A DNA stretch of 64,000 nucleotides from Actinoplanes solisilvae (lineage in GTDB: Bacteria; Actinomycetota; Actinomycetes; Mycobacteriales; Micromonosporaceae): the NCBI RefSeq assembly GCF_003999975.1, contig NZ_RJAC01000011.1, positions 186,001 to 250,000 of the forward strand. The letters run 5' to 3'. The translations under genes were made by a program, and so were the position numbers. The stretch's first letter is position 1. Each line of letters starts with the position of its first letter. The notes beneath the pieces were generated by a model that had not been told where the DNA came from, did no database searches, and was given only the letters and a program-made list of their open reading frames with translations. Of this stretch, positions 8,779 to 17,660 are shown one piece after another.

Positions 8779-10167
8779 CTACTCGACCACCCGGGTTTTC
8801 GCGTCGGCGCCGGGCGGGCCGCCGGAGTCCGGCTCGAACGGTGGGACCCGGGTGCTGCCGAGCCGGGTTCCGTCGGCGGCGTACGCGACGATCGTGGCCT
8901 GGCCGTGCGGGGCGACCGACGTGATCGCCGCGCCGGTGGCATCGAGGGTCAGCGTCCGGGGGGCCGAACCGGTGTCCGTGAGCTCCAGCCGCGTGGCGCC
9001 GGGCGGAGCCGCGGCGATCACCTGGTCGGTGCGGTCGTCCTTGCCCTCGGCCCGCATCCGCCAGGCGATCGGCCGCTGGTCCGCTCCGGCCGCGGGCAGC
9101 AGCAGTCGAAGGTCCTGCCGGTACGAGTTCTCCGAGCCGTGCATCGCGTACGCCAGCACGCCGCCCCCGGGTGGCTGGATCGTGAACAGGACCGCGGCTT
9201 GCCCGTTGACCGTGCCCAGCCAGCGGACGGTGAGCTTGATCCCGGCTGCGGGCAGCCGGGCGTCGCTGATGGCGCTGTTCACCCACGACCGCAGCATCGC
9301 GTGGTCGAACGTCCGGGTGCCCAGGGCTTCCGCGATCTGCGCCGCACTCATCTCCTGCGGGTTCGTGTCCGAGTTGCCACCCCACCCGCCGCCGGCCCCG
9401 CCCTCGTAGAGCACGTCCGCCCCGGAGGTGACGGTGACCGTGATGACCGGTGGGATCGGCGCGGGCGGCAGCGTCATCTCGGCCAGCCCGCTGCCGGCCG
9501 CCTGCGCCTGAGGCGTCCCGAACGCGACCAGGCCGACGGGCAGGTAGGTGATGCCCTGACTGACCGTGACCGTCGAGCCGATCGGGCCGACCACGACCAG
9601 CACGCCGGGGCCGTCCGAGCGGGTCGTCGAGAACGTCACCACGGGTTCGCCGCCGTCGACGCGGCCGCCCTCCGTCATCTCGGCCGGCGTCGCGCCGGGC
9701 TCACCCTCGTACCAGACCAGCGCGGTGTCGTCGAGGAAGCCGAACCGCAACGGCACGAGGGCGAGCACCAGACGACGGCTCGCGACGTCGGCGGCGTACA
9801 CAAATTTGATCTTTGATCGGTCGGTGACGCGCCAGGTCTCGCCCGGGTCCTCGAGGTCCTTGATCTCGCGACGCAGGCCGTCGAGGAAGGCCGTGTCGCC
9901 GGCGAGTGAACCGCGGGTGGGGCCTTCGGCGAGTACTCCCGCTCCGCCCGTGACGGCGATTCCGGGTACGAACGCCGGCAGCGGCACGACTCCGCTCTGC
10001 ACCCCGGCGAGGGCCGCCACCACGACCGCCACCCCGGCGATCTTGGCGCGACGGCGACGCTGATGGCCGCGTTCCCGTCGCGCGAATCCCGGCCACGGGT
10101 CCTCGATCGCCCCCAGCGAGTCAGCCTCGTCGGCGAGCGCGTTCTTCAGCACGGTCTCGGTGTTCAT
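8779..10167 (-). CDS. Membrane-anchored partner of SigE-type sigma factor (probable anti-sigma-like protein)
   Basis: A 462-residue protein with a short N-terminal cytoplasmic part (NTETVLKNALADEADSLGAIEDPWPGFARRERGHQRRRRAK), one membrane helix around residues 40-60 (IAGVAVVVAALAGV) and a large extracytoplasmic domain of no recognised family. The start at 10167 overlaps the stop of the sigma gene (ATGA), so the pair is coupled, the usual arrangement for a sigma factor and its membrane regulator. No HxxxCxxC zinc anti-sigma motif is visible, so the anti-sigma role rests on context. Longer in-frame extension upstream of 10167 lies within the sigma gene and is not credible. Confidence 0.6.
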   Translation of the reverse strand: MNTETVLKNALADEADSLGAIEDPWPGFARRERGHQRRRRAKIAGVAVVVAALAGVQSGVVPLPAFVPGIAVTGGAGVLAEGPTRGSLAGDTAFLDGLRREIKDLEDPGETWRVTDRSKIKFVYAADVASRRLVLALVPLRFGFLDDTALVWYEGEPGATPAEMTEGGRVDGGEPVVTFSTTRSDGPGVLVVVGPIGSTVTVSQGITYLPVGLVAFGTPQAQAAGSGLAEMTLPPAPIPPVITVTVTSGADVLYEGGAGGGWGGNSDTNPQEMSAAQIAEALGTRTFDHAMLRSWVNSAISDARLPAAGIKLTVRWLGTVNGQAAVLFTIQPPGGGVLAYAMHGSENSYRQDLRLLLPAAGADQRPIAWRMRAEGKDDRTDQVIAAAPPGATRLELTDTGSAPRTLTLDATGAAITSVAPHGQATIVAYAADGTRLGSTRVPPFEPDSGGPPGADAKTRVVE

Positions 10168-10673
10168 GCGCGCGTCCTTTCCAAGGTCGGGGCCATTTCC
10201 GTACGCAGCCGCTCCAGACCACGGGAGGCCTGGCTCTTCACCGTGCCGACCGAGCAGCCCAGCGCCTCGGCTGTCTCCGTCTCGCTCAGGTCGGCGAAGT
10301 AGCGCAGCACCAGCACGGCCCGCATCCTCGGTGGCAGCGTGCGCAGCGCGGCGACGACCTGCTGCCGCTGCTCTACCGAACCGTAGGGATCGGCGGCCGG
10401 GCCGTCGGTGACCAGCAACGGCACCTCGCCGACCCGGCGGCGACGGCGCCACGAGGTCGCGGTGTTCACCATCGCCCGGCGTACGTAGGCGAGCGGCGCG
10501 TCCATTCGCGAGACGCGGCCCCATTTGCGGTGGGTCTTCTCCAGGGCGGACTGGACCAGGTCTTCCGCGTGGCCGCGGTCGCCGGTCAGCAGATAGGCGA
10601 GGCGGACGAGCGGCCCCCACTGCTGTTCGACGAAGGCCCGGAACCCGTCGTCGGCCGATGGTTGAGATGACAT
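10164..10673 (-). CDS. RNA polymerase sigma factor, SigE family (ECF type)
   Basis: A 169-residue sigma-70 family ECF factor. Region 2 is visible in FRAFVEQQWGPLVRLAYLLTGD through HAEDLVQSALEKTHRKW, and region 4 in LPPRMRAVLVLRYFADLSETETAEALGCSVGTVKSQASRGLERL. I chose ATG 10673 because conserved sequence begins just after it; an in-frame GTG at 10739 would add 22 poorly conserved residues. Overlap with the downstream membrane protein suggests that protein holds it inactive. The target promoters cannot be read from the window. Confidence 0.85.
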   Translation of the reverse strand: MSSQPSADDGFRAFVEQQWGPLVRLAYLLTGDRGHAEDLVQSALEKTHRKWGRVSRMDAPLAYVRRAMVNTATSWRRRRRVGEVPLLVTDGPAADPYGSVEQRQQVVAALRTLPPRMRAVLVLRYFADLSETETAEALGCSVGTVKSQASRGLERLRTEMAPTLERTRA

Positions 10674-10911
10674 GTCAGGATCAACGCCGTCGAGGGCACG
10701 AAAGGTTGAGTCCGGTGCCGGGCGTCCGGGTTGTACCACTCGCGAACCGTGCCCGGACTGCCGTACTCGGTCCTCCGTGGACGGTGACGCCCCCGTTGCC
10801 CCGGCGTTTCCGGCGCATTTCCCCGAGTCCGGTCAGGAGAACCGGTGTACTTGGGTCGTTTGATCGGACATGCCGGTACCCGACGAGTGACGGAGACGTT
10901 ACGGTGAGGAG

Positions 10912-10936
10912 GCGCCGGAACCGAGGGTTCCGGCGC
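10912..10936. other. GC-rich inverted repeat between sigma factor and response regulator
   Basis: Perfect 11-base arms GCGCCGGAACC and GGTTCCGGCGC with a three-base loop. It lies in the 431-base gap between the divergent sigma (start 10673) and LuxR-type (start 11105) genes. The arms contain GGAAC, a typical ECF -35 core, on both strands, so it could be a promoter/operator as well as a hairpin. No matching -10 could be assigned. The rest of the gap shows no gene. Confidence 0.35.
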
Positions 10937-11104
10937 TCCAGGTATGTCGTGACCTGGTGAGTTGGAAACTCTTCGCAACCGCGACCCATCCGTGCGCGCG
11001 GATGTTCCGAATAGACACGCAGGAGTACACAGGTAGGAGCTTTCCGGGGTGCCTGCCGGATCTGTTGTCCGGGCACGGGTGCTGGCGTCCATCGGTGAGG
11101 TGAT

Positions 11105-11713
11105 GTGGTGATCCGCGTTGCGGTGGCGAGAGACGAGGGATACTTCGGCGTCCCGGTCCGTGCGCTGCTCGAGTCGAACCCTGACATGCATTTCATCGGC
11201 ACGCTCCCGTTCGGCAACGACCTTCCACAGGTCGCCGCCGAGATGTGGCCTGCCGTGATCGTGATCGACACGGAGTACATGGTGAGTCAAGTGCTCCCGG
11301 TCGCCAACGCGGTGCGCTCGGCGAACCCGTCGTGTGCCCTGCTGCTGCTGTGCGACCCCAACAAAAGGGGCATGCTGCCGCCCCGCCACCGGTCCGGGCC
11401 GCTCAACTTCCTGCCCAAGGACACCTCGGCGGCGGTGCTGGCCGACTCGGTGCGGCGGCTCGCGGGCGGGGAACGCGTGGTCTCGGCCCGGCTGCAGACG
11501 GCGACGCTGCTCACCGACAAGGGCCTGACCACGCGCGAGCTTGAGGTGCTGGGCCTCGCGGCCGAGGGCGAGCCGGTGAAAGAGATCGCCCGCCGGCTGT
11601 TCCTGTCGGGCGGAACGGTGCGCAACTACCTCTCCGCGATCATCGCGAAGACCGGCGCCCGCAACCGCCTCGACGCGATCCGCATCGCCCGGAAGGACGG
11701 TTGGCTGCGATAG
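11105..11713 (+). CDS. Response regulator, NarL/LuxR family
   Basis: A 202-residue two-domain regulator. The receiver domain (about 1-125) keeps the acidic pair Asp10/Glu11, the phospho-acceptor Asp55 in VIVIDTEYM and Lys105 in NFLPKD. The LuxR helix-turn-helix is at about 140-200 (LTTRELEVLGLAAEGEPVKEIARRLFLSGGTVRNYLSAI). It resembles DesR-like regulators. No histidine kinase lies beside it, so its partner is unknown. GTG at 11105 or 11108 may be the start; a GGTGAGG ribosome site at 11094-11100 serves either. Confidence 0.85.
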   Translation: MVIRVAVARDEGYFGVPVRALLESNPDMHFIGTLPFGNDLPQVAAEMWPAVIVIDTEYMVSQVLPVANAVRSANPSCALLLLCDPNKRGMLPPRHRSGPLNFLPKDTSAAVLADSVRRLAGGERVVSARLQTATLLTDKGLTTRELEVLGLAAEGEPVKEIARRLFLSGGTVRNYLSAIIAKTGARNRLDAIRIARKDGWLR

Positions 11714-11723
11714 CCTTTGTCTG

Positions 11724-12299
11724 GTGCCTTCCGGTCGACTGGAAATCCCCGCGCTGCCGATCCTGATTCCGCTCGGGGTCGTCCTGATGGCCGTGGCGGT
11801 GGTCGTGCTGCGCCGCCAGGGAGCGTTGACGGCCGGGCGGCTGGGTGCGGCCTGGTTCGCGGGGTGGTACGCGGTGGCCGTGCTCGGCGCGACCATGCTG
11901 CCCCTTCTGATCGCCTGGGGGCCGCGGGCGGGCGACCCCGAATACTTCCGCATCCTGCCGATCCCGATCGTCACCATGCGCCCCGACGACTTCGTGCTGA
12001 ACATCGCGATGACCCTGCCGCTGGCCGCCGTGCTGCTGGTGGTGGCCGGGGTGCGCGAGCGTGACCGGGCGGTGCTGATCGGTTTCCTGCTCAGCCTGAC
12101 CATCGAGCTGACCCAACTCTTCCTGCTGCTCTTCCTGCACAGCAACCGGTGGGCCGACTCCAACGACCTGATCGCCAACACGCTCGGCGCCTGGCTGGGC
12201 TGGCTGTTGCTGCGCCGTCTGCTGCGGGTGCCGGCGGTGGCGCGGGCCGCCGATCGCTGGACGCTGGCCCGTCATCCCGAGCCGCTGACGCGGTCGTAG
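11724..12299 (+). CDS. VanZ-like family membrane protein
   Basis: A 191-residue integral membrane protein with four to five hydrophobic helices and the VanZ-like core: DDFVLNIAMTLPLAAVLL, the charged FLLSLTIELTQLF helix and SNDLIANTLGAWLGWLL. VanZ confers low-level teicoplanin resistance in some vancomycin operons, but the wide family has no defined activity. It starts at GTG 11724, ten bases after the response regulator, so the two are probably co-transcribed. The C-terminus overlaps the end of the convergent glycosyltransferase gene by 28 bases. Confidence 0.8.
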   Translation: MPSGRLEIPALPILIPLGVVLMAVAVVVLRRQGALTAGRLGAAWFAGWYAVAVLGATMLPLLIAWGPRAGDPEYFRILPIPIVTMRPDDFVLNIAMTLPLAAVLLVVAGVRERDRAVLIGFLLSLTIELTQLFLLLFLHSNRWADSNDLIANTLGAWLGWLLLRRLLRVPAVARAADRWTLARHPEPLTRS

Positions 12300-13339
12300 A
12301 GTTCGCCGACGGTGGCGGCGACCTCGCTGGCGTCGTACCGCGGCCCGGCCGATCGGGGTGGCAACCGTCCGGGTCGTTCGGCGTGGCAGAGCACCTCGGC
12401 CCGCAGGCCGCGCGGCAGCGATTCCGGGTCGTGGGCGGTGAGCCGGCGGGCGCCCTCGACGGGCGTGTCGTCGAGCGGTTCGCAGGCGGCGTAGAGGGCG
12501 GGCAGCCCGGCGGCGACGGCCTCGAGCACGGCCAGCCCGAAGGTCTCACGCCCGGGTGAGGCGAAGACGTCCATCGCGCAGAGCATCTCGCGGGCGTGCT
12601 CGACCGAGCCGGCGAAGAGCACCCGGTCGGCGACGCCCTCGATGGCCGCGAGCCGTTCCAGGGCGCGCCGGGCGGAGCCGTCGCCGACGAGCAGCAGGAC
12701 CGCGCCGGGCACCTCGCTGACCGCGCGGATCAGCACGTCGAACCGTTTGCGGGGCTCGAGCCGCCCGAGGCCGCCGATGACGGCCGCGTCGGGCGCTATG
12801 CCCAGACGGGCGCGGGCGGCGGCGCGCAGACCGGGGTCGAAGCGGAACTCCTCGGTGTCGAGCGCCTTGGGGATCACGGCCAGGCGCTCGGCGGGCACGC
12901 CCCGGCGGCGCAGGCGGTCCGCGATGGCGGTGGAGACGGCGATGGTGACCAGGCCTCGATAGACCAGCCGGGTGCCCAGGGCCGTACGCCGTCCGTCGTC
13001 GAGGCGATAGTCGGTGGCGACCACGCGGGCCACGCCGGCCAGCCAGGCGGCGAGGCGGCCCTGCACGCTCGCCCGGAACAGGTGGGTGTGTACGACGTCG
13101 AAGCCGCCGCGCCGGGCGAGGCGGCGCAGCGCCCGGATCGAGGCCGGGTCGAGGTCGCGGGAGCTGACCATCTCGTGCACGGTGGTGCCGCCGGCCCGCA
13201 TCGCGGCCAGGACCGGCCCGGGCGGTGACAGCGTGACCACCTCGCACTGCTGCGGCAGATGGCGGATCAACAGTCGCAGCTGGTGCTCGACGCCGTCGCC
13301 GGCCCGGGCGCTGATGACGTGCAGCACCCGAACGGCCAT
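12272..13339 (-). CDS. Glycosyltransferase family 4
   Basis: A 355-residue GT-B fold transferase. The N-terminal Rossmann half (AVRVLHVISARAGDGVEHQLRLL) is followed by the C-terminal nucleotide-sugar half with IGGLGRLEPRKRFDVLIRA, VLLLVGDGSARRALERLA, and the family motif EHAREMLCAMDVFASPGRETFGLAVLEAVAAGLPALYA, where the second Glu of the E-x7-E motif contacts the donor. Donor and acceptor sugars cannot be assigned. ATG 13339 is preceded by GGGAG at about eight bases. It is transcribed away from the exopolysaccharide + operon and shares its control region, so it probably belongs to that locus. Confidence 0.88.
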   Translation of the reverse strand: MAVRVLHVISARAGDGVEHQLRLLIRHLPQQCEVVTLSPPGPVLAAMRAGGTTVHEMVSSRDLDPASIRALRRLARRGGFDVVHTHLFRASVQGRLAAWLAGVARVVATDYRLDDGRRTALGTRLVYRGLVTIAVSTAIADRLRRRGVPAERLAVIPKALDTEEFRFDPGLRAAARARLGIAPDAAVIGGLGRLEPRKRFDVLIRAVSEVPGAVLLLVGDGSARRALERLAAIEGVADRVLFAGSVEHAREMLCAMDVFASPGRETFGLAVLEAVAAGLPALYAACEPLDDTPVEGARRLTAHDPESLPRGLRAEVLCHAERPGRLPPRSAGPRYDASEVAATVGELYDRVSGSG

Positions 13340-13418
13340 TTCTTTTACTCCCGCCGTCCCATTGTCGGCAATATGCTTGCGCTCCCCGAAAAAGGACGTT
13401 CGCAGAGCTGGGGATACT

Positions 13419-13548
13419 CATGACAGTCACAAATGTCATGTGTAAGCAGAGAGATTTTCATGTTCCTGCATGACATTCCTCACGGAGACCTGGCTGGTCA
13501 TGGCCGGTGTCATAAAAAACATGAAAAAGTCTCGGAAGCTGCATGACA
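13419..13548. promoter_or_regulatory. Cluster of CATGACA/TGTCATG half-sites upstream of exopolysaccharide genes
   Basis: The 344-base divergent gap 13340-13683 is AT-rich for this genome and has no gene. It holds a dyad CATGACA-N8-TGTCATG (13419-13440), then TTTCATG-N6-CATGACA (13456-13475), TGTCATA-N5-CATGAAA (13508-13526) and a further CATGACA (13542-13548). That is seven exact or one-to-two-mismatch half-sites in 130 bases. The most economical reading is an operator array for one regulator controlling the GT4 gene and the FlaA1-like operon. The regulator is not identified. Related half-sites recur at 30653-30704. Confidence 0.5.
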
Positions 13549-13683
13549 ATTGCCACTGTATTCACCCGCCCCATCCTGGCACGCTCGATCCGCAGGCGAT
13601 GAAAGCGCTTCGGATCTTATTTCAGTCCTTTCCTGGCGCGCATTCCTGGCCTGATGAAGAAACCCGGGCGCGAGGAGGAACTG

Positions 13684-15627
13684 ATGCAGTTACGGAGCGC
13701 GGCGCCTCCTGAGGACACCGACGACGCGGGGAGCCGATGGCCGGGCACCCGCTGGCTGGGCACCATCCTTCCGGGCCGCGCCGCCCGGGCCGGCGTCGAC
13801 GCGATCGCCCTCGCGCTGGCGCTGCTGATCGCCACCGTCCTGCGCCACGACGGTGACCTCGCCGAGGTCCACCTGGCCGGCCTGCTGATCCTCGCGGCGG
13901 TCGGGGCCGTCGTCCACACCGGGGTCGGCCTGCGTCTCGGTCTCTACACCGGCCGGTGGGCCTACGGCTGCTTCGAAGAGATCGCCGCCCTGGCCAAGAC
14001 CGCCGCCGTCACCACCCCGATCCTCTTCGTCCTCGACACGCTGCTCGGCCGGCTGGTGCCCCGGTCGGCCATCATCGCGTCCGGCCTGATCGCCCTGGTT
14101 CTCGCGGCCGGCGCGCGCTACGCCGTGCGCCTCGCGCGCGACCAGCGCCTACGCCCCTCACCGCAGCACGGCGGCCGCGTGGTCGTCATGGGCGCCGGCG
14201 AGGGCGCCACCCAGGCCGTGCGGGCCATGCTGCGCGACCCCTCCGGCCCCTACATCCCCGTCGCCCTGCTCGACGACGACCCCGGCAAACGCACCCTGCA
14301 GATCATGGGGGTGCCGGTCGCCGGCACCCGCCACGCGATGGCCCAGGTGGTGAGCCGCTTCGAGGCCGACGTGCTGCTCATCGCGATCCCCAGCGCCGGC
14401 GCCGAGCTGGTGCGCGAGCTGACCGACCTGGCCCGCCCGACCGGCGTCGAGGTCAAGGTCGTGCCGCCGGTGGTCGAGCTGTTCGGCCGCACGGTCGGCG
14501 TCGACGACATCCGCCCGGTCAGCCACGCCGACCTGCTCGGCCGCCGCGAGATCGGCATCGACCTGGCCGCCATCGCCGGCTACCTGACCGGGCGCCGCGT
14601 CCTGGTCACCGGGGCGGGCGGGTCGATCGGCTCCGAGCTGTGCCGCCAGCTCAGCCGCTTCGAACCGGCCGCCCTGGTCATGCTCGACCGCGACGAGTCG
14701 GGGCTGCACGCCGTGCAGCTCTCGATGGACGGCCGCGGCCTGCTCGACGATCGCAACCTCGTCGTCGCCGACATCCGCGACCAGCAGCGGCTCGACGAGG
14801 TCTTCGCCGAGCACCGCCCCCAGGTCGTCTTCCACGCCGCCGCCCTCAAACACCTGCCCCTGCTCGAGATGCACCCGTCCGAGGCCCTCAAGACCAACAT
14901 CATCGGCACCTACCAGATCCTGCAGACCGCGCTGCGCCACGGCGTCGAGCGGCTGGTCAACATCTCCACCGACAAGGCCGCCGACCCGGGCAGCGTGCTC
15001 GGCTACTCCAAGCGCATCACCGAACGGCTCACCGCCGCGGCCGACGAGGCCGGCACCGGCACGTTCTGCAGCGTCCGCTTCGGCAACGTGCTCGGCAGCC
15101 GCGGCTCGGTGCTCACCGCGTTCGCGGCCCAGGTCGAGGCGGGCGGCCCGATCACGGTCACGCATCCCGACGTCTCGCGCTACTTCATGACCGTGCAGGA
15201 AGCCGTACGGCTCGTCGTGCAGGCCGGCGCGCTCGACAGCCACGGCGAGGTGCTGGTGCTCGACATGGGCGAGCCGGTGCGCATCGCCGACGTCGCCCGC
15301 CGCCTCGCCGACGCCTCCGAGCGGCGCATCTCCATCGTCTACACCGGACTGCGTCCCGGCGAGAAGATGCACGAGAGCCTCTTCGGCGCGACCGAGCCCG
15401 ACAGCCGCCCCAACCACCCGCTCATCTCCCAGGTGCCGGTGCCGCCGCTCGACGGCAACGTGCTCTCCCTGCTCGACGCGGCCGCGCCCCGGCCCGAGCT
15501 CATCGCCGTCCTGCGCTGGCTCTCCGAGAGCCCCGCCCTCTCCGTGGCCGCCCGCGACAACGGCGGCCCACCGGCGCCGGCCGCCCGCGCGCCCCGCAAG
15601 CAGCGTCTGTCCCTACGAGCGAGCTGA
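13684..15627 (+). CDS. FlaA1/CapD-like nucleoside-diphosphate-sugar 4,6-dehydratase (membrane)
   Basis: A 647-residue polysaccharide biosynthesis protein. It has an N-terminal membrane part of about four helices (residues about 30-140), a CoA-binding-like Rossmann segment (GGRVVVMGAGEGATQAVRAML) and a C-terminal SDR dehydratase domain with NAD motif TGAGGSIGSEL (Gly310) and the FlaA1/WbpM blocks VFHAAALKHLPLLE, ISTDKAADPGSVLGYSKR and RYFMTVQEAV. The family makes 4-keto-6-deoxy UDP-HexNAc. The ATG at 13684 is chosen over 13654 because AGGAGG (13673-13678) is five bases before it. First gene of a four-gene + operon; the ketosugar could feed the DegT aminotransferases of the locus. Confidence 0.9.
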   Translation: MQLRSAAPPEDTDDAGSRWPGTRWLGTILPGRAARAGVDAIALALALLIATVLRHDGDLAEVHLAGLLILAAVGAVVHTGVGLRLGLYTGRWAYGCFEEIAALAKTAAVTTPILFVLDTLLGRLVPRSAIIASGLIALVLAAGARYAVRLARDQRLRPSPQHGGRVVVMGAGEGATQAVRAMLRDPSGPYIPVALLDDDPGKRTLQIMGVPVAGTRHAMAQVVSRFEADVLLIAIPSAGAELVRELTDLARPTGVEVKVVPPVVELFGRTVGVDDIRPVSHADLLGRREIGIDLAAIAGYLTGRRVLVTGAGGSIGSELCRQLSRFEPAALVMLDRDESGLHAVQLSMDGRGLLDDRNLVVADIRDQQRLDEVFAEHRPQVVFHAAALKHLPLLEMHPSEALKTNIIGTYQILQTALRHGVERLVNISTDKAADPGSVLGYSKRITERLTAAADEAGTGTFCSVRFGNVLGSRGSVLTAFAAQVEAGGPITVTHPDVSRYFMTVQEAVRLVVQAGALDSHGEVLVLDMGEPVRIADVARRLADASERRISIVYTGLRPGEKMHESLFGATEPDSRPNHPLISQVPVPPLDGNVLSLLDAAAPRPELIAVLRWLSESPALSVAARDNGGPPAPAARAPRKQRLSLRAS

Positions 15628-15636
15628 GGAGCTCCC

Positions 15637-16893
15637 ATGCGGGTCGTCATCGTCGGTCAGGGCTACGTCGGGCTGCCGCTCGCCGTCCACGCCGCCCGGG
15701 CCGGCCACCACGTCATCGGCTTCGACGTCGACGACGAACGGATCAAACGCCTGGCCACCGGCGAGTCCTACGTGGACGACGTCACTTCGTCCGAACTGCG
15801 CGAACTGCTCGAGGCCGGCAGCTTCCACCCGTCCGCCGACCCCCGGTCGTGCGCGGGCTTCGACATCGCCGTCATCGCCGTGCCGACCCCGCTGCGCGAG
15901 GGCACCCCCGACCTGAAATACATCGAGGAGTCCGCCCGCACCCTGGCCCGCTACCTGCGGCCCGGCGCGACGGTCGCGCTCGAGTCGACCACCTATCCCG
16001 GCACCACCACCGACCTCGTCGCCCCGCTGCTCGAAGAGGGCTCCGGCCTGATCGCCGGCAGCGACTTCTACCTGGGCTACAGCCCCGAGCGCATCGACCC
16101 GGGCAACCGCGAATGGTCGCTGGCCACCACGCCCAAGGTGGTCTCCGGCATCAACGCGGCCTCGCTCGAAAGGGTCGACGCGTTCTACAGCTCGGTCGTC
16201 GACAAGACCGTGCCCGTCTCCGACTGCAAGGTCGCCGAACTGGCCAAGCTGCTGGAAAACACGTTCCGTCACGTGAACATCGCGCTCGTCAACGAACTCG
16301 CCGTGTTCGCCCACGACCTCGGCATCGACGTGTGGGAGGCGATCGACGCCGCGTCCAGCAAGCCGTTCGGCTACCTGCGCTTCGTGCCCGGCCCCGGCGT
16401 CGGCGGCCACTGCCTGCCGATCGACCCGTCCTACCTGTCCTGGCGGGTGCAGCGCACGCTCGGCCAGAGCTTCCGCTTCGTCGAGCTGGCCAACGACATC
16501 AACAACCACATGCCCGACTACGTCGTACGTCGTCTGGTCGCGGCCCTCAACGAGCGGCGCAAAGCGGTGAACGGCTCGACGATCCTGCTGCTCGGCCTGG
16601 CCTACAAGAAGAACAGCGGCGACGCCCGCGAGTCGCCGGCCCGCCGGGTCGCGTCGCTGCTGCTCGACATGGGCGCCGACGTGCGGGCAGCCGACCCCCA
16701 CGTCGTCGAGGACGCGCAGGTCGACAGCCGGGTCGAGCGGGTCGCGCTGACCGCCGAGCAGCTCGCCGCGGCCGACGCCGTCGTGCTGCTCGCCGACCAC
16801 GACGAGTTCGACCTCGACCTGATCGCCGGCCAAGCCGCCTACGTGCTGGACACCCGTCACCGCCTGACCGGACCCACCGTGGAGTCGCTGTGA
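15637..16893 (+). CDS. Nucleotide sugar dehydrogenase (UDP-ManNAc/UDP-GlcNAc/UDP-Glc 6-dehydrogenase family)
   Basis: A 418-residue NAD-dependent double oxidation enzyme giving a UDP-uronic acid. The N-terminal GQGYVGLPLAVHAARAGHHVIGFD binds NAD. Catalytic Cys259 lies in FVPGPGVGGHCLPIDPSYLSW. The C-terminal domain has LLGLAYKKNSGDARESPA. These features fit the WecC/WbpA branch better than plain UDP-glucose dehydrogenase, but the substrate is not certain. It follows the dehydratase by nine bases and its stop overlaps the GTG of the sugar transferase. Confidence 0.9.
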   Translation: MRVVIVGQGYVGLPLAVHAARAGHHVIGFDVDDERIKRLATGESYVDDVTSSELRELLEAGSFHPSADPRSCAGFDIAVIAVPTPLREGTPDLKYIEESARTLARYLRPGATVALESTTYPGTTTDLVAPLLEEGSGLIAGSDFYLGYSPERIDPGNREWSLATTPKVVSGINAASLERVDAFYSSVVDKTVPVSDCKVAELAKLLENTFRHVNIALVNELAVFAHDLGIDVWEAIDAASSKPFGYLRFVPGPGVGGHCLPIDPSYLSWRVQRTLGQSFRFVELANDINNHMPDYVVRRLVAALNERRKAVNGSTILLLGLAYKKNSGDARESPARRVASLLLDMGADVRAADPHVVEDAQVDSRVERVALTAEQLAAADAVVLLADHDEFDLDLIAGQAAYVLDTRHRLTGPTVESL

Positions 16894-17660
16894 AGCCCAT
16901 CCGCCTGTTCTGGGACCTCGCCAACCGATTCGTGGCCGCCGTCGCGCTGATCCTGCTGTCCCCGGTGCTGCTCGTGGTCGCGGTGTGGATCCGCGTCGCC
17001 GACGGCCCCGGCATCCTCTTCGTGCAAGACCGGGCGGGCCTCGGCGGCCGGCCGTTCCGCATGCTGAAGTTCCGTTCGATGGTGCACGACTCGGTGGCGA
17101 TGAGCTCCGGGCTCGGCATCAGCGACCCGTTCGGGCTGGTCGAGAACGATCCGCGCATCACCGCGTGCGGCCGGTTCCTGCGCCGCACCAGCCTCGACGA
17201 ACTGCCCCAGCTCTTCAACGTGCTCGCCGGGCAGATGTTGCTGGTTGGGCCCCGTCCCGACGTGCTGCCACAGGTGGCCAACTACTCGCCGATCGACGCG
17301 CGCCGCCTCGAGGTCAAGCCCGGCATCACCGGCTGGGCCCAGGTCAACGGCCGCGACGACATCGACTGGCCGCAGCGCTTCATCCTCGACCGGTGGTATG
17401 TCGACAATTGGTCGCCGGCGCTCGACCTGCGCATCGTCTGGCGCACCTTCGCCGACCTGCGCCGCGGCGAGCCGCCCGTGCACGTCGACACGCTGAACAT
17501 CGAGCGCGCCCAACCCGCGGACGCCATGCCGGTGCCTGACGGTGACACCGTTCCTCTCAGCATCCCGGCGCAGACCCGAAGCAGCAACGAGCGCCGGTGG
17601 GACGAGGAACCCGTCCGGGGTGGCGGCGATCGCTCTCGGGACGCCAGTCGTGCGGCCTGA
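16890..17660 (+). CDS. Initiating phosphoglycosyltransferase (bacterial sugar transferase)
   Basis: A 256-residue monotopic phosphoglycosyltransferase that moves a sugar phosphate from a UDP-sugar to undecaprenyl phosphate, the first membrane step in making the repeat unit. It has one re-entrant hydrophobic helix (about residues 12-32), then KFRSMV, the RRTSLDELPQLFNVLAGQML motif carrying the catalytic Asp-Glu pair, VGPRPDV and PGITGWAQVNGR. GTG 16890 overlaps the previous stop. A 40-residue hydrophilic tail after VHVDTLNIE has no recognised function and runs into the next gene. Confidence 0.9.
   Translation: MKPIRLFWDLANRFVAAVALILLSPVLLVVAVWIRVADGPGILFVQDRAGLGGRPFRMLKFRSMVHDSVAMSSGLGISDPFGLVENDPRITACGRFLRRTSLDELPQLFNVLAGQMLLVGPRPDVLPQVANYSPIDARRLEVKPGITGWAQVNGRDDIDWPQRFILDRWYVDNWSPALDLRIVWRTFADLRRGEPPVHVDTLNIERAQPADAMPVPDGDTVPLSIPAQTRSSNERRWDEEPVRGGGDRSRDASRAA

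Noticed and set aside
13654..13683. Earlier ATG for the FlaA1/CapD-like gene
   Set aside because: The AGGAGG site at 13673-13678 lies within this extension and serves ATG 13684.
13956..16889. Long + frame reading through the FlaA1-like and dehydrogenase genes into the sugar transferase
   Set aside because: Only its last part (from GTG 16890) is a real gene; the rest is an out-of-frame shadow.
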